A DNA stretch of 64,000 bases from Capsulimonadaceae bacterium (GCA_031292625.1 JARLGU010000042.1:21580-85579); one strand, 5' to 3'; shown: positions 9,189 to 19,561, counted from the stretch's first letter. Notes: generated from the sequence alone by a model not told the origin. Numbers and translations are program-made.

Positions 9189-10742
9189 TCACGCCGCCTT
9201 CGTCATGTTGCCCTTGTCCGCCGCCGCCGCGTTCTTACGGGCCGCGTCGCGTTCGAGCGCCAGTTCATCGACCGTGCGCGTGTGCAAACGAGCCGCGCCG
9301 GCTGTTTCGATCGGCTTAATGCGCGTTCCGCTTGCCTCGGCGGCCGCGAGATCGGCCCTTGCGCCATCGATTGCGCCTGCGTAATTGGGAAGCCACTTCG
9401 CTTGCGCAAGCAGCATCTCGTCGGCGAGCTGCCAGATTTCCTCCGGGTTGCAGACCGCGGCCGTCAACGGATCGTGCAGCATCGCCTGCTTCAGCAGAGC
9501 GCGGTCTCCGTGCACGGCCGCCTCGACGCCCATCTCCTGAACACGAATGCTGGCCGAACACGTCGCGGCGCATGCAAGCGGCAGGTCGCCGACGACCGGA
9601 ATGTTGATCCCGTTGCCGTCGACATACCCTGGCACTTCCACGACGCAGCCATCTGGCAGGTTCGTGATGATACCCTTGTTGACGACATTGAAATGACCAC
9701 GGTAAATCCGGCCGGTTTCGAGGGACTCGATAATATACGAGCCGTGCTCCTCGCTGCGCTTATCCGGGGCGATCTTTGGAGCGGGCTCCTCCAGCCAGTG
9801 CGGGAAGTCCGTCTCAAACCAATTGCGGCCTTCGGTGCAAACGCGCAGGTAGCCGCCCGTTTCGCCGTTGATCCACGACGAGAGGTCGATCCAGCGGTCG
9901 ATCTCGCCGGTCCGCTTGCGGTACCACGGGACGTATTCGCTCAAGTGGCCATTGGACTCGGTACTGTAGTAGCCGAAGCGCTTGAGCACATCCATGCGCA
10001 CCTTCTCGGTCTTAAGCATGCTCTCGTCCAGGCTAAACAGCTCGTGAAGCAGCGGGACAAAATCGATTCCGCGCCAGGCGATCTTGATAAACCACGTCTG
10101 ATGATTGATTCCCGCCGCGACCACGTCGACATCCCGCCGGTGCAGCGTCTCGTCCGCGCCGATCTTGCCCTCCCGTTTGGCCCAACTCTCGATCGCCCGG
10201 GTAATCTGCCAATGAGCGCCTTGCACCCCGTGACAGAGGCCGATCGTCTGGACGCCGCCGTATTTGTTGCACGCCCAAGTATTCATCGCCATCGGGTTGG
10301 AGTAATTGAGAAACAACGCGCCGGGCATTGCGACCTCGCGGATGTCGCGGCAAAAGTCGAGCAGCGCCGGAATCGTCCGTTGGGCATACATGATGCCGCC
10401 CGCGCAGAGGGTGTCGCCAACGGACTGGTCGATCCCGTAGCGAAGCGGGATGTCGATGTCCGTGGCGAATGCTTCGAGCCCGCCCTGGCGGATCGTTGAG
10501 ATGACATAATTGGCGTCGGCAATCGCGGCGCGGCGGTCGATGGTCGCGGTGACTTTCGCGGGCAGTTTATTGCCCTCAATGTCCTTTCGGCAGAGCTGAG
10601 CAACCATGTCAAGGTTACTCTCGGAAATGTCGGTCAATGCGAACTCCGTATCAGCGAGCTCGGGAACGCCGAGAATATCCTGCATCAGCCTTCGGGTGAA
10701 CCCGATGCTTCCAGCGCCCACCATTGCGATTTTAACGGACAT
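9189..10742 (-). CDS. GH4 family NAD+/metal-dependent alpha-glycosidase (alpha-galactosidase/galacturonidase type)
   Basis: 517 residues. ATG at 10742 with GGGAGGA 5-6 bases upstream. Residues 4-14 form a Rossmann dinucleotide loop (IAMVGAGSIGF). NYSNPMAMNTWA (from N146) and GLCHGVQ, with Cys170, and INHQTWF, with His214, are the GH4 substrate and metal-binding blocks seen in MelA-type enzymes. GH4 enzymes cleave by NAD+-assisted elimination, need Mn2+ and act in the cytoplasm; no signal peptide is present. The protein is about 60 residues longer than typical MelA, with an Ala/Lys-rich tail. It is divergent from an AraC-type regulator that probably controls it. Alpha-galactosidase versus alpha-galacturonidase cannot be settled by eye. 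Confidence 0.9.
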   Translation of the reverse strand: MSVKIAMVGAGSIGFTRRLMQDILGVPELADTEFALTDISESNLDMVAQLCRKDIEGNKLPAKVTATIDRRAAIADANYVISTIRQGGLEAFATDIDIPLRYGIDQSVGDTLCAGGIMYAQRTIPALLDFCRDIREVAMPGALFLNYSNPMAMNTWACNKYGGVQTIGLCHGVQGAHWQITRAIESWAKREGKIGADETLHRRDVDVVAAGINHQTWFIKIAWRGIDFVPLLHELFSLDESMLKTEKVRMDVLKRFGYYSTESNGHLSEYVPWYRKRTGEIDRWIDLSSWINGETGGYLRVCTEGRNWFETDFPHWLEEPAPKIAPDKRSEEHGSYIIESLETGRIYRGHFNVVNKGIITNLPDGCVVEVPGYVDGNGINIPVVGDLPLACAATCSASIRVQEMGVEAAVHGDRALLKQAMLHDPLTAAVCNPEEIWQLADEMLLAQAKWLPNYAGAIDGARADLAAAEASGTRIKPIETAGAARLHTRTVDELALERDAARKNAAAADKGNMTKAA

Positions 10743-10794
10743 ACAATCCTCCCAAAGCGGTCCGTCAGAGGAGTTTGGAACCGCTCAACAATCG

Positions 10795-10864
10795 TGATTA
10801 TCCTAAATGTGATTAGTCATTGATAATCTAACGGTATTATAATAACGATTGAAAGCCCTGACAA
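10795..10864 (-). promoter_or_regulatory. Promoter and repeat sites upstream of the GH4 gene
   Basis: On the minus strand TTGTCA (10864-10859), a 17-base spacer and TATAAT (10841-10836) form a strong promoter with a leader of about 87 bases. Downstream of it, GATTATC (10796-10802) and GATAATC (10822-10828) form a 7-bp inverted repeat, and GTGATTA occurs as a direct repeat at 10795 and 10809. These are candidate sites for the divergent AraC regulator. Confidence 0.6.
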
Positions 10865-10877
10865 TAGTCTGTATCTG
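10849..10877 (+). promoter_or_regulatory. Candidate promoter of the AraC-family gene
   Basis: TTGAAA (10849-10854), a 17-base spacer and TATCTG (10872-10877). It overlaps the -35 of the opposite GH4 promoter, so the two would compete. The transcript would start about 10 bases before the GTG start codon. Confidence 0.4.
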
Positions 10878-10894
10878 CAATTAATGGTCTGTTT

Positions 10895-11782
10895 GTGAAT
10901 CATTCGGATGATCAAAGAATGAACCTTCGCCCCAACCCTGTGCCGCGGATCAGCCGCAATCCCGGCAATGTCATCCATGCCGGCCTCGAAACCCGTACGG
11001 CGGCCGACCGGTACGATTGGCATGGTCTCAAGCGAGGCGGAGACCCGAGCCGCCCCAGTGTCCTGTTCCAGCACACGCTGTCCGGGCGCGGCGAGTATCG
11101 CGAAGGATCCGGCGCGCCGGTTCGCGTCGCCCCCGGCATGGCGTTCTGCGCGATTATTCCGTCCGATCACCGGTACCGCCTCCCCACCGGATGGCCGCCG
11201 TGGACATTCCGCTGGGCGATCGTCAGTCATCCTTATGTTGTGGCGCGCATCGTCGAACTACGCAAAAGCCTTCCGGCCGCGATCACGCTCGATGGAGACG
11301 GCGGGGCGCTCGCCGGACGCCTGGCAAGGCTGCTCGACGGCGCGCACGGGCTCCTGCGCGACGAGATCGCCGTTGAGCAGGCGATCTTCGATTTTCTGTT
11401 TGAATACGAACGCGCGGCCCTCGCGATTCTCCACCCCGCCGAAGATCGTGAGCGTTTGCTTTCGTGGGTCCGCGAACGCATTATAAGCAACCTCCAAAGG
11501 CGTTGCGACGTTGAAGAGCTCGCCGCAGGGCAATCAATGAGCCGAAGTCATTTCGCCCACCACTTCAAGACGGTCACTGGGCAGTCGCCCGCCCATTACA
11601 TCACGATCGTGCGCCTGGAAGAGGCCATTGCCCTGATGGCCGCCGCCGATCAGACACTTGAGGCGGTCGCCGCGCGGACGGGTTTCGCCAATGCCAATCA
11701 CCTGTGCAAAGTCTTCCGCCGTCATTTCCACATGAGCCCGGGGCAGTATCGCCGCGAAATCCTGGGCGCCCGGATAGGCTAA
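10895..11782 (+). CDS. AraC-family transcriptional regulator
   Basis: 295 residues from the GTG at 10895; the ATG at 10919 is an alternative, and neither has a clear ribosome site. The N-terminal half (about 25-130) resembles the AraC cupin-type sugar-binding arm. The C-terminal ~100 residues carry two helix-turn-helix units, with the second-HTH signature TGFANANHLCKVFRRHFHMSPGQYR split across the end. It is divergent from the GH4 glycosidase with about 150 bases between them. By context it senses the GH4 substrate or product and activates that gene. Confidence 0.9.
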   Translation: MNHSDDQRMNLRPNPVPRISRNPGNVIHAGLETRTAADRYDWHGLKRGGDPSRPSVLFQHTLSGRGEYREGSGAPVRVAPGMAFCAIIPSDHRYRLPTGWPPWTFRWAIVSHPYVVARIVELRKSLPAAITLDGDGGALAGRLARLLDGAHGLLRDEIAVEQAIFDFLFEYERAALAILHPAEDRERLLSWVRERIISNLQRRCDVEELAAGQSMSRSHFAHHFKTVTGQSPAHYITIVRLEEAIALMAAADQTLEAVAARTGFANANHLCKVFRRHFHMSPGQYRREILGARIG

Positions 11783-11817
11783 GCTAACTCAAGTTTGCCT
11801 GCCTCGCCTGTCAGATG

Positions 11818-11846
11818 TTGACAGATTTTCCTCCACGCTCTACAAT
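11818..11846 (+). promoter_or_regulatory. Sigma70-type promoter of the LacI gene
   Basis: TTGACA (11818-11823), a 17-base spacer and TACAAT (11841-11846), about 40 bases before the LacI start. Confidence 0.75.
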
Positions 11847-11885
11847 GATGACACGCGCTGATGGCGCTAAGCGAGGGAGCATGGA

Positions 11886-12890
11886 ATGGCAGTCACACAA
11901 GCGGAAATCGCGAAGGTTGTCGGGGTGTCGCAGACAATCGTTTCAGATGTCATTCATGGACGGGTTCGCGGACGTGTCCGGCCAGAAACGCGTCAGCGCA
12001 TCCTGGCGGCCGCGCGTCAAATGGGCTACCGGCCAAACGCATTGGCTCAGGCCCTCAGGCTCCGCCAGTCCCGCCAGATCGTCTACCTCTCCGTGCACGA
12101 CGAGAGCCGCGAGTTCCCGATTCTGCGCGAGGCGGATCTCGCCGGGGTCGCCAAGGCCCTGCGCATCGACGGCTACCGCCTGCTCATCGAAATCGCAAAC
12201 GACGCCGAGCGCGAGGTGACCGTGCTGACCGAGATGATCGGCTCCGGAATCTGCGACGGCGGCATATTGCGCGCCTACCGGGGATCGGACCAGTTATGGG
12301 AAGAGCTCAGCGAAATTCGCGAGCCAGTTGTCGTCATCGGCCAGTGTCCCCACCCCACCCTCACGAGCGTCGCCCACGATGTCCCGGCGTTTATGACGCA
12401 AGCTGTCGAACACCTTAAGGGACTAGGGCATGACCGTATCGGCCTCGTAATCGACCCGGTTTACGACGTCTATCACCGCTTGCTTCTCGAAACCTGGCGC
12501 AAAGCAACCGGCGAGGGCGATCCCGCACGCTGGCAGGTTGAGCGCACGGGCCGGAATGAGGTCATGCGCGTCGTCAAGGATTGGCTTGCCGAGCCGGACG
12601 GTCCCACGGCGATCGTCAGCGTCAACGATGCTTGCACCCTGGGTACAGCCGCCGCACTCCGCAGCGCCGGACGAACGCTTGGCCGCGATTTCGACCTGCA
12701 CGGCATCAGCGGCGGAGATTATAACGGCATTCACGAACCGGGCACCTGGATCAGCGCCCTCGACATGGATGCGGTCGGTAGCCGCGCAGCACGAGAATTG
12801 CTTGCAATGCTCGATGGCAAGCCCGGCCCAGGCCCGGTTCGCCTACCTGCGCCCCTCGTCCAGATCACGTATGACACGCTCTCAACGTAG
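11886..12890 (+). CDS. LacI-family transcriptional regulator
   Basis: 334 residues. The N-terminal LacI HTH (about 3-55) reads TQAEIAKVVGVSQTIVSDVI, followed by the hinge region YRPNALAQAL. The rest is a type I periplasmic-binding-protein-like sugar sensor with the expected late block that includes AIVSVNDACTLGTA. The ATG at 11886 has GAGGGAG about 7 bases upstream. It stands alone, convergent with the giant hydrolase that ends at 12959, so its target is uncertain. Unlike the three chimeric regulators here, its DNA-binding domain is true LacI. Confidence 0.92.
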   Translation: MAVTQAEIAKVVGVSQTIVSDVIHGRVRGRVRPETRQRILAAARQMGYRPNALAQALRLRQSRQIVYLSVHDESREFPILREADLAGVAKALRIDGYRLLIEIANDAEREVTVLTEMIGSGICDGGILRAYRGSDQLWEELSEIREPVVVIGQCPHPTLTSVAHDVPAFMTQAVEHLKGLGHDRIGLVIDPVYDVYHRLLLETWRKATGEGDPARWQVERTGRNEVMRVVKDWLAEPDGPTAIVSVNDACTLGTAAALRSAGRTLGRDFDLHGISGGDYNGIHEPGTWISALDMDAVGSRAARELLAMLDGKPGPGPVRLPAPLVQITYDTLST

Positions 12891-12958
12891 CACTTGGGTC
12901 GACGTCGACTCGGCGCGCGTTGCCGGCCAGGATTGATCGCGGACGGCGAATGGACATG

Positions 12959-15900
12959 CTACGGACGCACATTTGCGCCCGCCGCGCAAGTCTCGACCAG
13001 GACCACATCGCCAAACTCGCTGGTATTTTTGGCGTCGACCCCACGGAACCATAGGAGCCGTCCTCGATATGGAGACACCGGGTTCTTATTAACGTTGTTG
13101 AGCACGAGCCCCAAGGTGATAACCTTGCCCGCGCTAGGCGAAGACGCCAATCGAAGCTCGGTCCACGGAATTGCAAGTTGATAGTTCACATCCCCCCGAT
13201 GCCCCGTCGGAGTTACCGAAGCACTCCACCCGGTTACCGCTCCCGCCCGATCGGACGGAAAACGGCGATTGACGACCGGGGTTGTCGCGCCAGCCGGACG
13301 GAAGAACTCGTATTCATAGCGCGGAGCTAGGTTCGACAATATGCCATCGGGCTGAAGCGCGAGTTCGATCGAATCCCCCATGAATCCATTCTGTGTCCCG
13401 AATACAGGACAATAGATCGCGTCGAGCGCCTCGACGCCCAGATAGAGGCAATGGTCATCCCAAAGCATGCGGAACTTGCCGAGAATGCTGTCCGGACCAT
13501 CATAGTTTTCGCCTGGAGCCGTCGGTTTTACAACCTCGTCGGGGTTTCGCCCGAACTCGATCACGGGAGCAAGAGCCCATGGGCCGTCCCATTTCCCGGT
13601 CATCGGAACCGGGATTGCGGCGCGAACAGCGTACGCGAAGTTCAGCGAGGCGCTGCCCACGAACATCGCTCCGGATTTCATCGTCACGGCGGCGGAGAAC
13701 TGCGTCCTTTTGCCATGATCCAAGCCCGTCGTATCGACCGGGATCTCCACCACCCGCTGAGCATGCCCGGGCACCGTCAACGTATCCGGGATCGGACCGG
13801 TCACGGGACCGCGAACGGAGAACTTCACCGTCTCCGGCGTATTCTCATTGTTGCGGACTGTCAAGGCCGCCATCGGCCGATCAACCAGATGGTCGCCGTG
13901 AGTGAGCGAAACCTCCAGACGCTTGCTAAAGGCGATCGCGCCGCCGCCGAAGCAGTAAACGGGATCGAAACCGGCATTCACGATCGCCACGCCGTCCTTG
14001 GCCAACACCGTTCGCCGGTTCCCCATGACATCCATCACGGTCACCTTTCCGGCCGGCGCTTCGAGGGCGACTGCCTGATCGCCGCCCGGCGTCCACATTA
14101 CGAGCAGGGGACCGTCGCCGCGCTTCCATTCTCCGCACGTTAGCAACCCGTTGGACCGATCCGCAACCAGGGTCGCGTCAGCAAGCGCATCCGCCATGAC
14201 CGCGTGGGCGACGAACTGGGGGCGGGGCTGAAGGTTTGAGTTCACCATCGCGTTGTTGTCCGAACCGGCATTATCGCCGCCGGCGCGAAAGAACCACTGG
14301 GTGAATGATTTAAGCCGGTCGCCGCTCTTGATAACCGGTTCGAGCCATCCGCGAACGAGGTTGCTCGCTCCTCCCCCTTCGCCATATCGACGCGCCTCTC
14401 CAGAGCACGGTGAACCCTGCAAAGCGGTCTCCTCTTGCCAAACTCCCTTTTTCGTATCTCCATGAGCATCAAGCGTCTTAATAGAGTTGACGACGGTCAT
14501 CGTTACTCCCATGTAGGCATTGAGGATCGCACCGTCGAACGCGCCGCTAACGGGAGATCCGTAAAGACGAGTCAACGTCTTGCCTTGCCAATCCGTTGCG
14601 ATGTTGCCAACGAGGACGGGAGTATTAGGCGCGACCGATTTGAGGCCCTCATATAGCGCGCACATAATCAAGTCGTATTCCTCATCGGTCATCGAGCCCG
14701 TCGCGCCGCGCCAAGGAGAGTGAGTGTTCGAGATCTCAATTCCATGGTTGCCATACGCAAGCACGAGATCGGAGCTCTCCTTCGCGATCGCAGTTCCCGC
14801 TTTCACATAGGCATCGTGATCGAACGGCCGCTTAAGAGGAGCCATAATCTGCAACACGGGACGAATGCCGAGCGAGTTATACCATTTCAACAACGGACGG
14901 AGTTTAGCCGTATCAGCGCCAATAGTAACGGGATCGATGCTGTCCGTATAAAGCCGCACCCATGAGACGCCAAACCCCGCAATATGAAAGAGATCGCCGA
15001 CTTCCTTCTGCCTCGGCCATTGATCGCCCACCATATCATCCATCAGCGGGGTGATTCCCCAAATAGGCTCATGGGTTCGCGGACGGTCGAGCGCGGGAAG
15101 CTCGGCAAAACGGCCAGAACCGGATCCGGCCGTCGCGTCCCCTTCCTTAACGGTCAGATCGACATAAAACGCGCCGTACGCGTGCGTCGCCGGGATCTTA
15201 AGCGTAACGTCCGTGACGCCATACCCGTGCAGCGTAATCCCTGTAAAGCTGGACGACGGCAGCGCGTTTCCCTTCCAATCGAAGCATTCGGCATGCAAGG
15301 ATACGGTACGCGCCTCACCAAGGAGATTGGCGATATTGACCCGCAGCTTGACCGGGGAACCCGGATCATGGAAACAATTTCCGGCGACCGCGTTCTCAAC
15401 GCTTGTCAGGCATGTCTCGTACTCTGCCGCCGCTGCGGGAGACGGCAAGTAAGGGGGAGGCGAGACCGCGAGTTGCTTCCGCAGCCACGCGCGATGGAGC
15501 GCTGTTCTGCCGACGGCACTCGGCGGATCAAACACGAACGCGAGGCGCCAGACTGCGAGATTATCATAAAATGAGCGTCCCCAGCCGCCGCTAACGGCGC
15601 TCAATTCTTGTCCGACGCGCAGGCGCATCGTCGCGGCGCCAGCCGGAGCCCTATACGGCCGAGTCGTCCACCATGTCCAAACAGCGGCGGGAACGTCTCC
15701 CATGCCAGAGCGTGGCTCGTTGCTCTGGATTGCATGTCCGGCGGAATCAAAGAACTGCAATTCCAGCGGTCCAAACCATTCCTCGTGGATCGTTGCCCCC
15801 GGGCAAACCCATGCGGCGGCCATGTAGCTATCGCCAGAGGTGCATGGCATGGAGTCCGAGAGCCAGTAACCGTTGACCGGATTGCGGCCATACCACTGAC

Positions 15901-17341
15901 GATTTGTCGACAGCGGCGGATCGATCGATTCCAGCAATAACGATCCGCGCCCCGAATAAACGGCATCGTGGCTCCATTCCCCCGAAGCGCGGCCAACGGA
16001 GTACGGAGGGCGTCCACGAGTGTGGAATTCCGCGATGGCATCGCCGGTCCAGTCGCGTGCCGACGAACCGACGAACGTCCAATGAGCTGGTTTACCGCCA
16101 TCGCCTTCCTCGACATCTCCGTTGCGCAACAAGTTAGTCGAATATTTGCATTCCGGATCGGGCTTTGGATTGCGTGTCAACATGACGGCATTCATACAGG
16201 AAGCGACCGGTTTCGTATCGAGGCGCAGGTCGTCGAACCACGCGGTCCCATTGCAGAACTGCGTGCCCACGGTCAGGCGGATGCGAACGGTACCGGGAGG
16301 CGTCTTTACGACCGGCGTGATCAACTCCGTCCAATCCTGATCGGCGCTGACCGAGGACGAGACGGCCGGAGCCGCCAAGACGCGATCGTCACGGTCCACG
16401 AACTCGATCTGAAGCGCACCGCCAGGCAAGTAGCCGTTCGACGCCAGAGCGCCTCCCTTGGCCCATCCCGCCAGACGATACGTCCGGTCGTCGCGGGCAG
16501 GCATCTCGGTGGTCCATCCTGACAAAGGGCCATTGCCCGTATCAGACACCGACACGCAGTATTTGCCTCCATGGCGAACGACGCCATCCACAAGTTCCCT
16601 GCCCGTACCCCGTGGACGCCACGCGACGGGCAGCCCAGTCGGATCCAGAGTCTCGAAGCCGGCATTTGGCAGACTCGCGTCTTGAGGAGTCAATGAAACG
16701 TCGGCGTAGCAAATATCGAAATGCTCGCCAGGAACCGTGCTTGCCGCGCAAAGTCGGATCGCCACATATTTGACATTGTTGAGGATCGTAAAGGGCTGCG
16801 TTGCCAGCGGCGCCCAGGCGGGCGTGTTCACGCACGTGATCGCGCGACTACTTGCGACGAACTTCTTATCCGCGTCGATCTGAAAAATATCGAAATAGGT
16901 CTGAACCGACTGCGTGCGGTCGCCATTTTCTGGAACGAGCCCTTTAGCCTTGTACCACGCGTTTACGGTGTACGCAAAGCCTGGCTCAACCCGGATTAAG
17001 CCGGAGCTAACGAGTATGAAATCTTTTCCCGACCGCATGTCGCCTTGTATGTGCAAACAATTCGCGCCGTTCGTGTTATGCGAGCCTGGCGCCAAATTGG
17101 CCGTAACATTGCCAGCCTCGCCATTAACCGGCTTCACGCTCAGCGAAACCCAGGCGTTCTTACCATGAGCCATGGCGGCGTTCACGTTCCATCCGCTAGC
17201 AACTCCGCTCGCGTCTGCATCAAAACCAGGGTTCGGAACAAGTCCGCCCGCAACGGCGTGGGGTACGCACATAAAAAGCCAGGCCGCTAGCGCAAGGGAT
17301 TTCGCGCACAACGAAGAGTTGCGGAAAAATCGAAAAGACAT
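12959..17341 (-). CDS. Giant secreted GH-A clan glycoside hydrolase with several carbohydrate-binding modules (cassette 2)
   Basis: 1460 residues from the ATG at 17341 (AAAGGA about 13-14 bases upstream). Residues 1-32 are a signal peptide. Three beta-sandwich carbohydrate-binding-like domains follow (about 33-220, 221-378 and 402-600), each ending with an F/Y-D-(D/N)-L or comparable calcium-edge pattern. An Ig-like domain spans about 655-750. A GH-A TIM barrel spans about 755-1090, with GIEISNTHSPW at the place of the acid/base strand and a Glu pair in GVWQEETALQG (E970/E971) as likely nucleophile. Another Ig-like domain and a CBM9-like C-terminal domain (about 1290-1460) complete it. GH39- or GH5-like barrels are the closest comparison by eye. 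It is the last gene of cassette 2. The Asn-Glu acid/base pair is not clear. Confidence 0.82.
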   Translation of the reverse strand: MSFRFFRNSSLCAKSLALAAWLFMCVPHAVAGGLVPNPGFDADASGVASGWNVNAAMAHGKNAWVSLSVKPVNGEAGNVTANLAPGSHNTNGANCLHIQGDMRSGKDFILVSSGLIRVEPGFAYTVNAWYKAKGLVPENGDRTQSVQTYFDIFQIDADKKFVASSRAITCVNTPAWAPLATQPFTILNNVKYVAIRLCAASTVPGEHFDICYADVSLTPQDASLPNAGFETLDPTGLPVAWRPRGTGRELVDGVVRHGGKYCVSVSDTGNGPLSGWTTEMPARDDRTYRLAGWAKGGALASNGYLPGGALQIEFVDRDDRVLAAPAVSSSVSADQDWTELITPVVKTPPGTVRIRLTVGTQFCNGTAWFDDLRLDTKPVASCMNAVMLTRNPKPDPECKYSTNLLRNGDVEEGDGGKPAHWTFVGSSARDWTGDAIAEFHTRGRPPYSVGRASGEWSHDAVYSGRGSLLLESIDPPLSTNRQWYGRNPVNGYWLSDSMPCTSGDSYMAAAWVCPGATIHEEWFGPLELQFFDSAGHAIQSNEPRSGMGDVPAAVWTWWTTRPYRAPAGAATMRLRVGQELSAVSGGWGRSFYDNLAVWRLAFVFDPPSAVGRTALHRAWLRKQLAVSPPPYLPSPAAAAEYETCLTSVENAVAGNCFHDPGSPVKLRVNIANLLGEARTVSLHAECFDWKGNALPSSSFTGITLHGYGVTDVTLKIPATHAYGAFYVDLTVKEGDATAGSGSGRFAELPALDRPRTHEPIWGITPLMDDMVGDQWPRQKEVGDLFHIAGFGVSWVRLYTDSIDPVTIGADTAKLRPLLKWYNSLGIRPVLQIMAPLKRPFDHDAYVKAGTAIAKESSDLVLAYGNHGIEISNTHSPWRGATGSMTDEEYDLIMCALYEGLKSVAPNTPVLVGNIATDWQGKTLTRLYGSPVSGAFDGAILNAYMGVTMTVVNSIKTLDAHGDTKKGVWQEETALQGSPCSGEARRYGEGGGASNLVRGWLEPVIKSGDRLKSFTQWFFRAGGDNAGSDNNAMVNSNLQPRPQFVAHAVMADALADATLVADRSNGLLTCGEWKRGDGPLLVMWTPGGDQAVALEAPAGKVTVMDVMGNRRTVLAKDGVAIVNAGFDPVYCFGGGAIAFSKRLEVSLTHGDHLVDRPMAALTVRNNENTPETVKFSVRGPVTGPIPDTLTVPGHAQRVVEIPVDTTGLDHGKRTQFSAAVTMKSGAMFVGSASLNFAYAVRAAIPVPMTGKWDGPWALAPVIEFGRNPDEVVKPTAPGENYDGPDSILGKFRMLWDDHCLYLGVEALDAIYCPVFGTQNGFMGDSIELALQPDGILSNLAPRYEYEFFRPAGATTPVVNRRFPSDRAGAVTGWSASVTPTGHRGDVNYQLAIPWTELRLASSPSAGKVITLGLVLNNVNKNPVSPYRGRLLWFRGVDAKNTSEFGDVVLVETCAAGANVRP

Positions 17342-17406
17342 AACCACTAAACCGTCCTTTTGAGGCCTTCGATTGGAGATGCAATGGGTTGACGTACGCA
17401 TACCGA

Positions 17407-18261
17407 TCACGGGTTCATCCCGTAGGCGTTTTGCAGGTTGCTCTCTATACCCGTGAGAGATGCGCCGGTGACCCCGTGCGAGCTAAAGGACTGGTCATCG
17501 TAAAACCAATAATTGCCCTGCGTCGCCAACATGGCATTGTTGGGCGGGAGAAGCTTGACGTGCCCGTCCGCAAAGAGATAGTTGCTCGACTTGCCATGAC
17601 CGGCAAACATGCACGACCACGGATGTCCATCGTTGTTCGGAACATGGTTGAGAGAGCAATACTGGTCACCGACGCTACTGATGTAGGGGTCGACGGTGGT
17701 GTAATAGCCGAGATTTTCAATCATTACAACAAGATCACCTGGCGAGACAAGCTCCGACATGGAAACGGGAATCGCATTCCAGTACCCGGCGCCTGACCCG
17801 CCAGGAACGATGGCCCCCCAGGTGTCGTGACGAATCGAAGGGCGGGAACAACTCAAGTTTGCGCCACAGACCTGATTGGCCGCGTACGAAATGTAAACGG
17901 CCGGGTACGGAGCGACCGCGCCGCGTGCTGTCATGCCTCCGTTCGGATTGTCTGGACAAATGGCAACCTGGACGCTCTTGATATAGGGCTGAATCGTCTG
18001 CCTCCATTGATAGATCGCACCGCAAGTTCCACTGACCACCGTCGCACATTCCCCGTCTCGCACCCAGCTTTCATCGTAATCGGCGGCATATTGCAGCAGG
18101 GCGAAACCGACCTGCTTCATGTTGCTGGCGCAGGCTGTCTGCCTGGCCTTCTCTCGCGCGGACGCGAAAACGGGGAATAAAACAGCGGACAAAATTGCAA
18201 TAATGGCTATTACTACTAGTAATTCAATAAGTGTAAAACCGTCCTTAGAATTGTGCTGCAT
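17407..18261 (-). CDS. DUF1559 prepilin-type protein with H-X9-DG motif (cassette 2)
   Basis: 284 residues from the ATG at 18261 (AGGAGG 7 bases upstream); the adjacent ATG at 18264 is possible. The prepilin signal [20 protein letters not shown] has the canonical Gly before Phe. The [16 protein letters not shown] block and the H-X9-DG motif ([18 protein letters not shown]) are present. Its tail is short and lacks the Cys-rich ATFS ending of the other two. The start overlaps the end of the regulator gene by 17 bases, and the giant hydrolase follows after 65 bases, so the three genes form one operon. Membrane anchoring by the N-terminal helix after prepilin peptidase cleavage is expected from the family. 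Confidence 0.87.
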   Translation of the reverse strand: MQHNSKDGFTLIELLVVIAIIAILSAVLFPVFASAREKARQTACASNMKQVGFALLQYAADYDESWVRDGECATVVSGTCGAIYQWRQTIQPYIKSVQVAICPDNPNGGMTARGAVAPYPAVYISYAANQVCGANLSCSRPSIRHDTWGAIVPGGSGAGYWNAIPVSMSELVSPGDLVVMIENLGYYTTVDPYISSVGDQYCSLNHVPNNDGHPWSCMFAGHGKSSNYLFADGHVKLLPPNNAMLATQGNYWFYDDQSFSSHGVTGASLTGIESNLQNAYGMNP

Positions 18262-19462
18262 CATGCAACCTCCTAATGAGGGGCGCCGAAGCGATCCCAA
18301 TATTGAACACGCGCCGCGACGAATCTCTGTTCATGAGCTGAGAATGCAAGGTGATCGACGCGCTGGCAGCCTGACCTCGTATGAGGCGAGCCATTAAATG
18401 GGCGGCTTCGGTCCCCATTTGTTCGAGCGGCGGACGCATGGTGCTCAGTCCCATCGCAGCAGCTTCTGGAATGTCGTCGAATCCTACGATATTGTAGTCG
18501 CGTCCGGCGATCAGGTCGCGATCGCTGGCGGCATTGGCGAACCCGATCGTAGCGGCGTCGCTAGCGGCGATCACTCCATCGAAGGCAGGGCAATCGGCAA
18601 GATATCGCTGGGCCGCCTGCTTAACCCTCACGACCAGATCTTCAAAAGGCGGGTTTGACCGGGCCTCCGTATCCAAAATGCTTAGCGCGCTGGGGGCAAG
18701 CCCTTTGGCCGCGATCGCTTCCAAGGCGCCGTTCAAGCGTTCCACAACCCAGTGATTGTTGTCAGGCATTACGAAAACGAGACGGCGGCATCCTTGGGCG
18801 ATCAAGTGAGAGGCGGCCTGCCGCGCGGCCTCCTTGTTGGAAAAGCAGACGGTATGCACGGGCAACGGAATGTCGTCTCGACTGGCAAAAACGATCGGGA
18901 CTTGCTCCAGCAAGCCGGCTTCATGAAGTTGCTCAATCTCATTCGGGGCAGAGTCGCAGATCGACAGGATCCCCGTTACGCCATCCTCGATGAGTTGGCG
19001 CACGACGCCGGTCACCGGAATACGGAGGGGATCATCAGAGGATCCGCGATTCAAATACTGAGTCCTTCCCCCTAAATTGGCAATCTTATCGACAAACGAT
19101 TTCGTGATAACCGGTTCCCAGTGCGACAGAATTGCGTCGTTCCAGCTATCAGCCGCTATATCGCCATACATTCCGATAACACCCAGCGGCGCGATCTTCC
19201 CGGCCGCGCTCTTGCTCAAAGCGAACGCATCGTCGGCCGCCAAAACCTCATGTTCCGCGACAAATGTCCCCCGTCCATATTCCGTGCGAACCAACCCTGT
19301 ATCGGCAAGCATCTGTATCGCTCGCTGCATGGTGTTCGTCCCCGCGCAATATTCCGCCTCAAGCTGCCTTCGTCCGGGAAGAAGCTCCCCCGGAGCATAG
19401 TCGCCCGAATTGATTCGAGCCCGGATCCGGTTGGCAACTGCAATATGGCTGGGCAATCTCAT
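18245..19462 (-). CDS. GntR/LacI chimeric transcriptional regulator (cassette 2)
   Basis: 405 residues from the ATG at 19462 ([13 protein letters not shown]). The winged-helix GntR domain (about 5-70) has [12 protein letters not shown] and [10 protein letters not shown]. The sugar-sensor domain (about 95-375) ends in [12 protein letters not shown], as in the paralogues at 4686 and 24040. A C-terminal tail of about 25 residues is extra. Its gene overlaps the pseudopilin gene and is divergent from a GH2 beta-galactosidase. It probably controls both directions through the intergenic inverted repeat at 19541-19561. The ligand is unknown. Confidence 0.88.
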   Translation of the reverse strand: MRLPSHIAVANRIRARINSGDYAPGELLPGRRQLEAEYCAGTNTMQRAIQMLADTGLVRTEYGRGTFVAEHEVLAADDAFALSKSAAGKIAPLGVIGMYGDIAADSWNDAILSHWEPVITKSFVDKIANLGGRTQYLNRGSSDDPLRIPVTGVVRQLIEDGVTGILSICDSAPNEIEQLHEAGLLEQVPIVFASRDDIPLPVHTVCFSNKEAARQAASHLIAQGCRRLVFVMPDNNHWVVERLNGALEAIAAKGLAPSALSILDTEARSNPPFEDLVVRVKQAAQRYLADCPAFDGVIAASDAATIGFANAASDRDLIAGRDYNIVGFDDIPEAAAMGLSTMRPPLEQMGTEAAHLMARLIRGQAASASITLHSQLMNRDSSRRVFNIGIASAPLIRRLHDAAQF

Positions 19463-19509
19463 AGGAGTACTCGACGAGAAAATTCGAGAAAGGTTGTTCT
19501 TATGAGTGC

Positions 19510-19538
19510 AGTATAACATGCATGATGGGGACTGTCAA
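19510..19538 (-). promoter_or_regulatory. Sigma70-type promoter of cassette 2
   Basis: On the minus strand TTGACA (19538-19533), a 17-base spacer and TATACT (19515-19510). The spacer contains the palindrome CATGCATG (19517-19524). The regulator ATG is 48 bases downstream of the -10 box. Confidence 0.78.
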
Positions 19539-19540
19539 TA

Positions 19541-19561
19541 GAATTCAAAAAACTTGAATTC
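19541..19561. promoter_or_regulatory. Perfect 8-bp inverted repeat, candidate operator
   Basis: GAATTCAA, 5 bases, TTGAATTC. It lies directly upstream of the -35 box of the cassette 2 promoter and 40 bases upstream of the promoter of the divergent GH2 gene. It is well placed for a dimeric GntR-type regulator acting on both. Confidence 0.55.

Noticed and set aside
9009..10499. Long open frame on the plus strand opposite the GH4 gene
   Set aside because: The GH4 reading has full motifs and a good ribosome site; the opposite frame starts inside the tandem repeat and has no domain.
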